From the NCBI GenBank assembly GCA_017694765.1, contig JADIML010000061.1, positions 1 through 10,686 on the forward strand: 10,686 nt of DNA, written 5' to 3'. A model generated the notes under the pieces. The model did not search any database, had not been told where the DNA came from, and saw only the letters and a program-made list of their open reading frames with translations. This DNA is from Candidatus Scybalomonas excrementavium. Lineage in GTDB: Bacteria > Bacillota > Clostridia > Lachnospirales > Lachnospiraceae. Below, in pieces: positions 1 to 6,714 of this stretch. Positions within the stretch are counted from its first letter, which is position 1. Each line of letters starts with the position of its first letter. Made by a program: the position numbers and the translations under genes.

Positions 1-60
1 CAAAATGTTAGGGGGAGAAAAAACTTTCATGCGTTTTGCCTGAGAATTCTGACTTTTTTC

Positions 61-89
61 TTGACACAATACATAGAAAACAGTACACT
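61..89 (+). promoter_or_regulatory. Sigma-A-type promoter of the thiamine-precursor operon
   Basis: A perfect -35 box TTGACA (61-66) is followed after 17 bases by TACACT (84-89), which matches four of six consensus -10 positions. Transcription should begin near 96, placing the TPP aptamer at the start of the transcript. The match is seen directly; promoter activity is inferred from consensus and position. Confidence 0.75.
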
Positions 90-124
90 AAAAAAGTAAT
101 CAAAATAAATACTAGAAACAAATA

Positions 125-225
125 CATAACAGGTGAGTCGAATGAATTCGGCTGAGATTAAAACTACTCCAATGTTTTTAAAGCCTTTTGCCTGATCTGG
201 ATAATGCCAGCGTAGGTAGATTATG
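125..225 (+). ncRNA. TPP riboswitch (THI element) aptamer
   Basis: The conserved THI-box segments are present: GGCTGAGA at 150-157 and CCTGATCTGGATAATGCCAG at 191-210, followed by CGTAGG. P4/P5 form from CCT with AGG and CTGG with CCAG. P3 is the hairpin GTCGAA-(TG)AA-TTCGGC around 138-151. P2 appears to be AGGT (131-134) with GCCT (183-186). A facultative P3a-like stem (TTAAAA with TTTTAA) lies between the CTGAGA segment and P2. P1 can be CATAA (125-129) with TTATG (221-225). TPP binding is established for this RNA family. The 5' strand deviates from the usual GGGGTGC, so P2 is weaker than normal. It lies upstream of thiamine-precursor transport genes, as expected. Confidence 0.95.
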
Positions 226-302
226 AAATTTATCTTTGGATATTTATTTAGAATATCATCGGATACTCTATTTAAAATAGCATAGATGTAATGAAAACGA
301 TC

Positions 303-334
303 AACCCTCGTCTGACAAAGATGAGGGTTTTCTG
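303..334 (+). terminator. Riboswitch-controlled intrinsic terminator
   Basis: AACCCTCGTC (303-312) pairs with GATGAGGGTT (320-329), giving ten pairs including one G-U, around a seven-base loop, followed by a T-rich tract (TTCTGTTT). It lies between the TPP aptamer and the first gene, so it is the likely OFF structure of the expression platform. One possible antiterminator is AGGTGAG (131-137) with CTCGTCT (307-313), which would compete with aptamer P2. This pairing is my inference. Confidence 0.85.
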
Positions 335-349
335 TTTATTATCAATCAT

Positions 350-379
350 TTGTCTATTCATATGGTATCCTACTATAAG
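350..379 (+). promoter_or_regulatory. Possible second promoter downstream of the riboswitch terminator
   Basis: TTGTCT (350-355) and TATAAG (374-379) are separated by 18 bases and lie between the riboswitch terminator and the first gene. The match is moderate, and AT-rich DNA gives such matches by chance. If active, it would transcribe the operon without riboswitch control. Confidence 0.3.
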
Positions 380-437
380 GGTATAAGGAAAAATTTTCTG
401 TTATGGATCAAAAGGAACTGAAAGAAGGAGGAAAAAA

Positions 438-734
438 ATGAACGCAAGTGTTGCAATTCAAGTATTACCAAATATGGAAAATGATGAAGAGTTAATTCGT
501 GTTGTAGATGAGGTTATCGCCTATATTAAAAGCACAGGATACAACTACTATGTTGGACCTTTTGAAACAACAATCGAAGGTGATTATGATGCGCTTATGG
601 ATATTGTAAAGGAGTGTCAACATATTGCTATTCGTGCTGGTGCGCCATCGGTTGCTGCCTATATTAAAGTAAGTTATAAACCACAAGGAGATATTTTAAC
701 GATTGAAAAGAAAGTTACAAAACATCATCAATAA
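438..734 (+). CDS. MTH1187/DUF77 family thiamine-binding protein (YqgV-like)
   Basis: This 98-residue soluble protein matches the thiamine-binding family once called DUF77 (PF01910). The fold is ferredoxin-like, and the related YkoF of Bacillus carries such domains and binds thiamine or its pyrimidine part. The recognisable core is the segment YVGPFETTIEGDYDALM (residues 39-55), with the preceding GYNYYV strand. There is no signal peptide, so it should act in the cytoplasm, perhaps receiving the imported pyrimidine or sensing its level; that role is inferred. The start is supported by AAGGAGG at 425-431, six bases upstream. It is the first gene of the TPP-controlled operon, and its last 32 bases overlap the permease gene. 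Confidence 0.88.
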   Translation: MNASVAIQVLPNMENDEELIRVVDEVIAYIKSTGYNYYVGPFETTIEGDYDALMDIVKECQHIAIRAGAPSVAAYIKVSYKPQGDILTIEKKVTKHHQ

Positions 735-1494
735 ATGTTATTCGCTCAGTGCTATTGTTGCTCTTCTTCTAATATGGCATATCGTTTGTACTCTTCAGTT
801 GGTGCCGGAATTTATGCTGCCATCTCCAACGAAAGTAGTTATAGCATTTGTAAATGACTTTCCACTTCTTATGGAGCATTTACAAACATCATTAATGGAG
901 GCCTTTTTAGGACTTTTACTTGGTGTTTGCATTGGATTTTTGGTAGCAGTGCTCATGGATCGGTATGAAGGATTTTATAAAGCCTTTTATCCAATTATTG
1001 TTTTAACGCAGACGATTCCAACGGTAGCCATTGCACCACTTCTTGTTTTATGGTTAGGATATGAAATGACTCCTAAAGTGGTGCTTATTGTGCTAGTAAC
1101 GTTTTTTCCAATTGCCGTTGGTGTTTTTCATGGGTTTCAATCCATCGATCAAGATACGATTCAGTTATTGCGCTCTATGGGAGCCAAAAGAGGACAAATT
1201 TTTTGGCATGTAAAACTACCAAGTTGTCTTGGGGATTTCTTTTCCAGCCTTAGAATTTCGGTATCTTATGCGATTGTAGGTGCTGTTATTGCCGAATGGT
1301 TAGGTGGGGAAAGTGGTCTAGGTGTTTATATGACAAGAGTTAGGAAATCTTTTGCCTTTGATAAAATGTTTGCAGTTATTTTTTTAATTTCTTTTATTAG
1401 TTTATTATTAATTTCGATTGTAAATATTTTACAAAAAGTAAGTATGCCTTGGGAAAGAGAAGAACAAAAGCAAGAGTCAGTATTGGAGAAATAA
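703..1494 (+). CDS. thiX: ABC transporter permease for thiamine precursor (ThiX-like)
   Basis: This is a 263-residue inner-membrane permease of the BPD_transp_1 (SsuC/TauC/ThiX) type with about six hydrophobic segments, roughly at residues 14-32, 66-86, 94-116, 125-142, 186-203 and 222-243. The EAA loop that docks the ATPase is visible at about 157-175 (SMGAKRGQIFWHVKLPS). The start codon is TTG at 703. AAGGAG lies at 685-690, twelve bases upstream and inside the preceding gene. No in-frame ATG occurs before the first membrane segment, and the ATG at 735 is out of frame. Translation is probably coupled to the upstream gene. The substrate (HMP or formylaminopyrimidine) is inferred from the TPP riboswitch and the neighbouring ThiY-like protein; sequence alone does not separate this from sulfonate or nitrate permeases. 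Confidence 0.88.
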   Translation: MKRKLQNIINKCYSLSAIVALLLIWHIVCTLQLVPEFMLPSPTKVVIAFVNDFPLLMEHLQTSLMEAFLGLLLGVCIGFLVAVLMDRYEGFYKAFYPIIVLTQTIPTVAIAPLLVLWLGYEMTPKVVLIVLVTFFPIAVGVFHGFQSIDQDTIQLLRSMGAKRGQIFWHVKLPSCLGDFFSSLRISVSYAIVGAVIAEWLGGESGLGVYMTRVRKSFAFDKMFAVIFLISFISLLLISIVNILQKVSMPWEREEQKQESVLEK

Positions 1495-1530
1495 GAATTA
1501 GACAAAAATAAAAAGAAAGAGGGAAACAGT

Positions 1531-2553
1531 ATGAAAAAATATGGGAAATCGCTCCTAGCATTTGGATTAGCTATGGTACTTATAGGTAGTACGACGGCTT
1601 GTAGTATGAAAAAAGGCAGTAATGGTGAGAATGATACGGCACAAGGGAAAGAACAGATTATGTTTGTATTAGATTGGACCCCAAACACAAATCATACAGG
1701 TGTTTATGTGGCACAAGAAAAAGGATATTTTGAGGAAGCTGGATTAGATGTAAAAATTGTGCAACCACCAGAAGATGGGGCAGAAGCACTTATTGCTACA
1801 GGAAAAGCACAGTTTGGAGTGTCGTTCCAAGATACATTAGCACCAACTTATGCCACAGATTCACCACTTCCGATTACAGCAGTTGCTGCTATTATTCAGC
1901 ATAATACTTCTGGGATTCTCTCTAGAAAGGGAGAAGGAATTGATGTTCCAAAAGGAATGGAAAATCATAAATATGCCACTTGGGATGGCATGATTGAAAC
2001 AGCTATGATTCAAAATGTAGTAGAGGAAGATGGAGGAGATTATAGCAAAGTGGAAATGATTCCAAGTACAGTGACAGATGAATACTCTGCATTACAATCA
2101 AAGCAAGTAGATTGTCTTTGGGTATATTATGCTTGGGCTGGTATGGCGACAAAAATAAAAGGATTGGAAACGGATTATTTTGCTTTTAAAGATATTAATC
2201 CAGTCTTTGATTACTATACACCTGTCATTATTGGAAATGATATTTATTTGGAAGAACATGAAGACACTGCAAAAGCCTTTTTACAGGCAGTGAAAAAAGG
2301 ATATGAATATGCTATGGAAAATCCAGAAGATGCTGCCAAAATCTTAGTGAAACAAGTGCCAGAATTAGATGAAGAAATTGCCATTGCAAGTCAACAATGG
2401 TTAGCGGATCAATATCAGGCAGAAGCAAAATACTGGGGATATATCGATGCAGATCGTTGGAATGCCTTCTATGAGTGGGTTTCCAAAGAGGGATTAGTAG
2501 AAGGTACGATACCAAACAATATTGGATTTACGAATAAGTATTTAACAGAATAG
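1531..2553 (+). CDS. thiY: NMT1/THI5-like substrate-binding lipoprotein (ThiY-like)
   Basis: This 340-residue protein is the extracytoplasmic binding component. Residues 1-23 form a lipoprotein signal peptide with a lipobox-like TTAC, which makes Cys24 the lipidated residue. The mature domain begins with the family signature LDWTPNTNHTGVYVAQEKGYF (about residues 48-68; pocket-forming W and TPNTNH), followed by GLDV and a DGAEAL-(I)ATGKAQFGVS segment. This is typical of NMT1/THI5 proteins (PF09084), which include ThiY of Bacillus halodurans, known to bind N-formyl-4-amino-5-aminomethyl-2-methylpyrimidine. The eukaryotic THI5 CCCFC motif is absent, so this should be a binder and not an HMP synthase. 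AGAGGG seven bases upstream supports the ATG. It lies 36 bases after thiX and 8 before thiZ. HMP itself is an alternative ligand. Confidence 0.92.
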   Translation: MKKYGKSLLAFGLAMVLIGSTTACSMKKGSNGENDTAQGKEQIMFVLDWTPNTNHTGVYVAQEKGYFEEAGLDVKIVQPPEDGAEALIATGKAQFGVSFQDTLAPTYATDSPLPITAVAAIIQHNTSGILSRKGEGIDVPKGMENHKYATWDGMIETAMIQNVVEEDGGDYSKVEMIPSTVTDEYSALQSKQVDCLWVYYAWAGMATKIKGLETDYFAFKDINPVFDYYTPVIIGNDIYLEEHEDTAKAFLQAVKKGYEYAMENPEDAAKILVKQVPELDEEIAIASQQWLADQYQAEAKYWGYIDADRWNAFYEWVSKEGLVEGTIPNNIGFTNKYLTE

Positions 2554-2561
2554 GTGAGAAA

Positions 2562-3326
2562 ATGGCAGAGCTAGTGACAAATCAAATAACAAAGTGCTTC
2601 CATGGAAAAAAAGTCATTGAAGATATTTCCATTAAAGTACATGATAAGGAATTAGTCTGTCTTCTTGGTGTTAGTGGGGCCGGAAAAACAACGTTATTTA
2701 ACGTAATTTCTGGCCTCTTACAGCCAGAAGAAGGCAGTGTATATCTCAATGGAAATGACATTACAGGACAGGCAGGGCACATTAGTTATATGCTTCAAAA
2801 AGATTTATTAATGCCTTATAAAACAGTATTAGATAATGTAGCACTTCCTTTTATTATAAAAGGTGTTCCAAAAAAAATAGCAAGGCAGAAAGCACTTTCT
2901 TATTTTATACAATTTGGATTACAAGGAACGGAAAAAAAATATCCCAATCAGTTATCTGGTGGGATGAGACAAAGGGCAGCACTTCTTAGAACTTACTTAT
3001 CTTCCCATGTGAAACAAGAAGACAAAGGGGGAATTGCTCTTTTAGATGAGCCATTTAGTGCCCTTGATACGATTACAAAAAGTGGGATTCACCGTTGGTA
3101 TTTGGACGTTATGGAAAAGATTCAATTATCAACGATTTTTATTACCCATGATATCGATGAAGCTATTTTGTTATCGGATCGTATTTATTTATTAACCGGT
3201 AATCCGGGTAGAATTACAGATGAAATCGTTATTCAACAGCCAAAACCAAGACGGAAAGATTTTCCTATTACAGAAGAATTTCTTTTTTATAAGAAGAAAA
3301 TTATTGAAACACTAGGAGCTCTGTGA
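2562..3326 (+). CDS. thiZ: ABC transporter ATP-binding protein (ThiZ-like)
   Basis: This 254-residue ATPase should energise the ThiX/ThiY importer from the cytoplasmic face. All motifs are intact: Walker A GVSGAGKT (36-43), Q-loop Gln79 in YMLQKDLL, signature LSGGMRQ (131-137), Walker B IALLDEPF (158-165) with catalytic Glu163, D-loop SALD, and switch His196 in FITHDIDEA. A short charged insertion (about 147-156) separates the signature from Walker B. The C-terminal part resembles the nitrate/sulfonate/taurine (SsuB/TauB) ATPase group, which fits a ThiZ assignment. The ribosome site AGGTGAG overlaps the stop codon of thiY and lies three bases from the ATG, suggesting coupled translation. I see no clear terminator after this gene, so some readthrough into yerC is possible. 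Confidence 0.92.
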   Translation: MAELVTNQITKCFHGKKVIEDISIKVHDKELVCLLGVSGAGKTTLFNVISGLLQPEEGSVYLNGNDITGQAGHISYMLQKDLLMPYKTVLDNVALPFIIKGVPKKIARQKALSYFIQFGLQGTEKKYPNQLSGGMRQRAALLRTYLSSHVKQEDKGGIALLDEPFSALDTITKSGIHRWYLDVMEKIQLSTIFITHDIDEAILLSDRIYLLTGNPGRITDEIVIQQPKPRRKDFPITEEFLFYKKKIIETLGAL

Positions 3327-3355
3327 AAAGATATAAAATTCGTTAAGGAAAGTAT

Positions 3356-3384
3356 TTGACTTTAACACTCTGTTTTGCTATAGT
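3356..3384 (+). promoter_or_regulatory. Extended -10 promoter of yerC
   Basis: TTGACT (3356-3361) and TATAGT (3379-3384) are 17 bases apart, and TG at 3376-3377 supplies an extended -10 element. This is one of the best promoter matches in the window. It would give a leader of about 140 bases before the preferred yerC start. Confidence 0.75.
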
Positions 3385-3475
3385 GGGTAAGGATAAACAA
3401 TTAAATGATTCATTACTTCAGAGGGAATCGCTTCGTAGGATACAAATTTTTGAAATGCAATAGAAAACAAAGTAA

Positions 3476-3488
3476 CTCACACAGTGAG
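3476..3488 (+). other. Small inverted repeat in the yerC leader
   Basis: CTCAC-ACA-GTGAG is a perfect five-base inverted repeat followed by AAAATATTTTT. It could be a weak attenuator hairpin or an operator for a palindrome-binding regulator such as the TrpR-like product itself. It is short enough to be chance. Confidence 0.3.
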
Positions 3489-3529
3489 AAAATATTTTTC
3501 GATTGTGAATGAAAATGACGAGGTGTTTT

Positions 3530-3832
3530 ATGGGAAAAGGAATTAAAACAGAGGCTGTGAAACAGTTATTAGAAGCAATTTTAACATTAGAAAATGTGGA
3601 TGAATGTTTTGACTTCTTTGAAGATTTATGTACAGTGAATGAATTATTATCATTGGCTCAAAGATTTGAAGTAGCAAAAATGCTTCGTGAGCGTAATACG
3701 TATTTAGAAGTTGCTGAAAAGACAGGAGCTTCTACCGCAACGATTAGTCGTGTAAATCGTTCTTTAAATTATGGAAATGACGGATACGATATGGTATTTG
3801 CACGTATTAAGCCAAAAGAAGAAAATGAGTAA
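3530..3832 (+). CDS. yerC: TrpR/YerC/YecD family DNA-binding protein
   Basis: This 100-residue cytoplasmic protein of the TrpR-like superfamily closely follows the pattern of Bacillus YerC: a helical N-terminus, then FFEDLCTVNELLSLAQRFEVA (about 29-49; key DLCTVNE and LAQR), and a helix-turn-helix with recognition helix TGASTATISRV (65-75) leading into RSLNYGNDGY. I chose the ATG at 3530 over the in-frame ATG at 3509 because GAGGTG (3520-3525) sits just upstream of 3530, while 3509 has no ribosome site, and the resulting length is that of the family. The target genes are not evident from the sequence, and lack of a trp operon nearby gives no reason to call it a tryptophan repressor. It has its own promoter and is followed by a strong terminator. 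Confidence 0.9.
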   Translation: MGKGIKTEAVKQLLEAILTLENVDECFDFFEDLCTVNELLSLAQRFEVAKMLRERNTYLEVAEKTGASTATISRVNRSLNYGNDGYDMVFARIKPKEENE

Positions 3833-3840
3833 GAAGAAAA

Positions 3841-3888
3841 TAAAATGGGATAGCTAGAAATATTTCTGGCTATCCCATTTTATTGTTT
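3841..3888. terminator. Strong bidirectional terminator between convergent genes
   Basis: TAAAATGGGATAGC (3841-3854) pairs perfectly with GCTATCCCATTTTA (3869-3882), and the stem continues inward with AGAA/TTCT around a small loop. The A-tract on the left and T-tract on the right allow it to stop transcription in both directions, serving yerC on + and the DUF1836 gene on -. Confidence 0.92.
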
Positions 3889-3896
3889 GGATTATG

Positions 3897-4520
3897 CTAG
3901 TTCTTTTTTTTATTAGAAGATTCACATGTATCAGAAATTTTTGGAGAGTATAGATTATCAATCATTTTCTCAATAATTTGTTTTCTTAAGAAAATATCGT
4001 AACTTAGTAGAGCAATAATTGTGAAATTTTGCAACAACTCTTTGTCTGTACCTTCTAAATCAGGGAAGGCAGATAAAGCTAATTCTACCGTTTCTTCGAT
4101 ACTTTCTTTGATTTTATAATGATGTTCATGTTCTAATTCATATAAAGATTGATAGATCTGAGGAAAATCAACTTTATTACTAATGGAAGAGGACTGATAA
4201 AAATGTTCGGTTAATGGATTTAGCAGTTTTTGAATATCACTAATGGATAAAATATTTTTAAAGTAGTATATATAAATAAGCAGATAAATTTGATTTTTAT
4301 TATACTTCTTTTTTTGAGGGGGTGGCATTAATTTATGCTTTGTATAATTATTAATCATTGTCTTTGTTAAAGTTTTATCTTCTTTATATCGTTTTGAGTT
4401 GGAAAAATGTTGTTCCATAAAAGTTGTTACTTGATCCATATATAACTCAATATCTGGAATATCTTCTGGGAGAATATAATCCAACTTGCACCATTGTGCA
4501 ATATAATCTTTAATATCCAT
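3897..4520 (-). CDS. DUF1836 domain-containing protein, probable transcriptional regulator
   Basis: This 207-residue soluble protein carries the DUF1836 domain (PF08876) at about residues 49-102. The segment LTKTMINNYTKHKLMPPP, then KKKYNKNQI and a hydrophobic helix ending SISDIQKLL, is characteristic. The family resembles MerR-type helix-turn-helix proteins and is usually assumed to bind DNA; its targets are mostly unknown. The C-terminal half is helical without a recognisable domain, and the end is a lysine- and asparagine-rich tail. The ATG is supported by AGGAGGT, seven bases upstream on the minus strand. It is divergent from pspA across about 280 bases and could act on that region, which is inference from position only. 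Confidence 0.85.
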   Translation of the reverse strand: MDIKDYIAQWCKLDYILPEDIPDIELYMDQVTTFMEQHFSNSKRYKEDKTLTKTMINNYTKHKLMPPPQKKKYNKNQIYLLIYIYYFKNILSISDIQKLLNPLTEHFYQSSSISNKVDFPQIYQSLYELEHEHHYKIKESIEETVELALSAFPDLEGTDKELLQNFTIIALLSYDIFLRKQIIEKMIDNLYSPKISDTCESSNKKKN

Positions 4521-4568
4521 GAAAATACCTCCTAGTTTTTGGCATAGTATGTTTGGCTTATTATTTTT

Positions 4569-4577
4569 ATTATAGCA
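4569..4577 (-). promoter_or_regulatory. Extended -10 promoter for the DUF1836 gene
   Basis: Read on the minus strand, TGC followed by TATAAT (plus positions 4577 down to 4569) is a perfect extended -10 element about 50 bases upstream of the DUF1836 start. The -35 region is only T-rich (TTACTT at 17 bases), which is tolerated by extended -10 promoters. Confidence 0.65.
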
Positions 4578-4653
4578 TAAAAAAAGAAAGAAAGTAAAAA
4601 AAATAAAAAGTCACACTTTTTTAGAAAGAATTAAGGAAAGTGATAGAGTTTTG

Positions 4654-4662
4654 TGGTATAAT
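4654..4662 (+). promoter_or_regulatory. Extended -10 promoter for the pspA operon
   Basis: TGG-TATAAT (4654-4662) is a perfect extended -10 box; the -35 region is poor (AAGGAA-like). Transcription would start near 4669, leaving an A/G-rich leader of about 130 bases before pspA. I found no sequence matching the sigma-W consensus (TGAAAC, then CGTA), so control is probably not by the Bacillus mechanism. The -10 and -35 lie about 80 bases from the divergent DUF1836 promoter. Confidence 0.65.
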
Positions 4663-4799
4663 GAAAATATCTGTCAGTGAATTTTGGGGATTATGCTCAA
4701 ATAAACTATGAAAAATGATAGTGAATGATAGAATTAAGAAGTGATAAGAAAGTGTTTGATGAAAAATAAAAGAGAAAGAAGAAGAGGAGAATAGGAATT

Positions 4800-5486
4800 A
4801 TGGGAATTTTAAAACGGTTTACAGATATTATGTCAGCAAATATGAATGCATTATTAGATAAAGCAGAAGATCCAGCTAAAATGATCGATCAGTATGTAAG
4901 AGACTTAGAAAGGGACCTTGGAAGTGTAAAGGCAGAAACTGCTTCTATTATGGCAGAAGAAAGACGTACAAAAAGAGAGTTAGATGAATGTAAGGAAATG
5001 ATAGAAAAACTTACAAGTTATGCAGAAAAAGCATTGCTTTTAGGAAATGAAAAGGATGCGAAAACATTTCTTGAGAAAAAGGGAGAGTATACGAAAAAAG
5101 AAAGTATGTTATTACAAACCTACGAACTAGCAAAAGCCAATGCACAAAAAATGCAAGAAATGCATGATAAATTAGTAAAGGATATGGCTTCCTTGAACAC
5201 GAGAAGAGATGAAATCAAAGCAAAAGTCGCTATGGCAAAAGCACAAGAAAGAGTGAATCAAATCGGTTCTTCATTAGGAAATGCGACGACGGCACTGTCT
5301 TCTTTTGATAAAATGGAAGCAAAGGCGAATAAGATGCTAGATGAAGCCAATGCTATGGCGGAATTAAATCAAAGAAAAGAAGAAACTTCTGTAGAAGACC
5401 TAATGGAAAAGTATGATACAACAGTGTCAAGTGATAAGCAAATCGAAGATGAACTAGCTGCAATGAAAGCAAAACTAGGATTATAA
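4800..5486 (+). CDS. pspA: PspA/IM30 family membrane-stress protein
   Basis: This 228-residue protein has the length and layout of PspA/Vipp1 (PF04012), the bacterial ESCRT-III-like family that assembles on stressed membranes and helps keep them intact. The N-terminal amphipathic helix (about 1-20) is followed by KAEDPAKMIDQYVRDLE (21-37), a family hallmark, and then long coiled-coil helices. The end has the usual IEDELAAMKAKLG motif. AGAGGAG about ten bases upstream supports the ATG. The next gene starts only four bases after the stop, and the zinc-ribbon and SPFH partners follow. By analogy with Bacillus PspA-YdjG-YdjH-YdjI, those partners probably recruit this protein to the membrane. No pspF or liaRS regulator is in the window. 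Confidence 0.95.
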   Translation: MGILKRFTDIMSANMNALLDKAEDPAKMIDQYVRDLERDLGSVKAETASIMAEERRTKRELDECKEMIEKLTSYAEKALLLGNEKDAKTFLEKKGEYTKKESMLLQTYELAKANAQKMQEMHDKLVKDMASLNTRRDEIKAKVAMAKAQERVNQIGSSLGNATTALSSFDKMEAKANKMLDEANAMAELNQRKEETSVEDLMEKYDTTVSSDKQIEDELAAMKAKLGL

Positions 5487-5490
5487 ATAT

Positions 5491-6714
5491 ATGAAACAAG
5501 AACAAGTATTTTTATGTGAATCATGTGGTTCGATTATGGAGTTTGATGTAAAGAGTCAAACTCTAAAATGTCCACATTGCGGGCTTAGTATACAAATTAA
5601 CCACTACGAAGAGCAGATTATAGAGCATCCATTGACAATAAAAGCAAAGCAACGCATGACGGTAGAAGAAAAGGAAACAAAAACCATTCAATGTCAAGGC
5701 TGTGGAGCAAAATTAGAGGTGGAACAATTTGATGCTACGATAGAATGTCCTTATTGTGGAAGTCATTATGTTATAGCTGATATGCAAGAAGATGGAATCA
5801 TCCCAGATGGAGTGATTCCGTTTCGTATAGATTCTAATAAACTCAAAGAAATCTTTAGAAATTGGATCAAAAAGCGTTGGTTTGCACCAAATGCATTAAA
5901 ACACCTTTATCAAAGAGATAAATATATTGGTGTTTATGTACCGTATTGGACGTTTGATGCAAAAATTCACTGTCCATATAGAGGACGTGGAGGAAGGCAT
6001 CGAGTGGAACGATACCGAGATTCTAAAGGAAATGAACAAACAAGAACAGTTATTGATTGGTACCCAGTGACAGGAGTGATGGATACTTTTTTTGATGATA
6101 TACAAGTTCCAGCAAGTAATCGATTTCAAGATGAATTATTGGAAGGAATTGAACCATTTTCCTTTCAAGGCTTAAAATCATATTCGAAAGAATATCTATC
6201 TGGATATGTAGCAGAAAATTATAGTGTTGCGTTAGAGGATGGGCATGAAGAAGCAAAAACAGAAATGAAGATACAATTAGAAAATATGGCGTATGAAGAT
6301 ATTTTAAAGCGTTATGATTGTGCCGACGTGATTCAGATTTCGCCTAGATTTTCAAAAGAAACTTATAAATACATATTAGTGCCAATTTATGCAACGTCGT
6401 ATCATTATAAAAATAAAACATATCAAGTTGTGGTGAATGGACAAAATGGAAGAATAAAAGGAGAATATCCAAAAAGTCCTGTGAAAATAACAGCTATGAT
6501 TATTGTGATTATGTTAGCACTTCTTGGTATCTATATGTTTTCAGAGACTGATAGCAAGAAAGAAATAGGAAACACAGAATTAAACATAGAACAACAAGTA
6601 GTATATAGAAAAGTGGAAGTAGAACAGACAGCTTTGTATACGATAGATAAAAAGATAGAAAATCAATTAGGAGGAGTAGTATGGGATTATTTTCAGGACA
6701 ATTTGCAAATGTAA
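5491..6714 (+). CDS. Membrane-anchored protein with two zinc ribbons (YdjG-like)
   Basis: This 407-residue protein opens with two TFIIB-type zinc ribbons: Cys9/Cys12 with Cys27/Cys30, and Cys68/Cys71 with Cys86/Cys89. A middle domain of about 100-325 without a named function follows; it includes GVYVPYWTFDA, a basic RGRGGRHRVERYR stretch, and an aromatic-rich YILVPIYATSYHY strand. One hydrophobic membrane segment lies at about 333-350, followed by a polar 57-residue tail. Automated annotation sometimes calls such proteins primosomal-protein-like because of the ribbons, but no helicase motifs are present. The layout and position match YdjG of the Bacillus pspA operon. The ribosome site is weak (AGGA ten bases upstream, inside pspA), suggesting coupling to pspA. 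The last 34 bases overlap the SPFH gene. Confidence 0.85.
   Translation: MKQEQVFLCESCGSIMEFDVKSQTLKCPHCGLSIQINHYEEQIIEHPLTIKAKQRMTVEEKETKTIQCQGCGAKLEVEQFDATIECPYCGSHYVIADMQEDGIIPDGVIPFRIDSNKLKEIFRNWIKKRWFAPNALKHLYQRDKYIGVYVPYWTFDAKIHCPYRGRGGRHRVERYRDSKGNEQTRTVIDWYPVTGVMDTFFDDIQVPASNRFQDELLEGIEPFSFQGLKSYSKEYLSGYVAENYSVALEDGHEEAKTEMKIQLENMAYEDILKRYDCADVIQISPRFSKETYKYILVPIYATSYHYKNKTYQVVVNGQNGRIKGEYPKSPVKITAMIIVIMLALLGIYMFSETDSKKEIGNTELNIEQQVVYRKVEVEQTALYTIDKKIENQLGGVVWDYFQDNLQM

Noticed and set aside
17..54. Reverse-strand CTCAGGCAAAA resembling part of a glycine riboswitch, and a 10-base repeat TTTTGCCTGA (34-43 and 186-195)
   Set aside because: The other conserved glycine aptamer segments are missing on that strand, where the thi promoter lies instead. 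The repeat is only ten bases, and no second TPP aptamer is present at 34-43.
1..99. Open frame from the left edge ending with TAA at 97-99
   Set aside because: It runs through the TTGACA/TACACT promoter, has no family resemblance, and is short enough to be open by chance.
403..441. A 12-codon frame ending in an ATGA overlap with the first thi gene
   Set aside because: Any ATG followed by A creates TGA in another frame, and the ribosome site would be distant (about twelve bases), so no leader peptide is claimed.
1326..1688. 120-codon minus-strand frame across the thiX/thiY junction
   Set aside because: It is antisense to two clear genes, Phe/Ser-rich as expected of the complement of A-rich coding DNA, and has no family resemblance.
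3405..3512. A 35-codon frame in the yerC leader, overlapping the ATG at 3509
   Set aside because: Its only possible ribosome site would fall at the very 5' end of the predicted transcript, it has no recognisable features, and the overlapped ATG is not the preferred yerC start.
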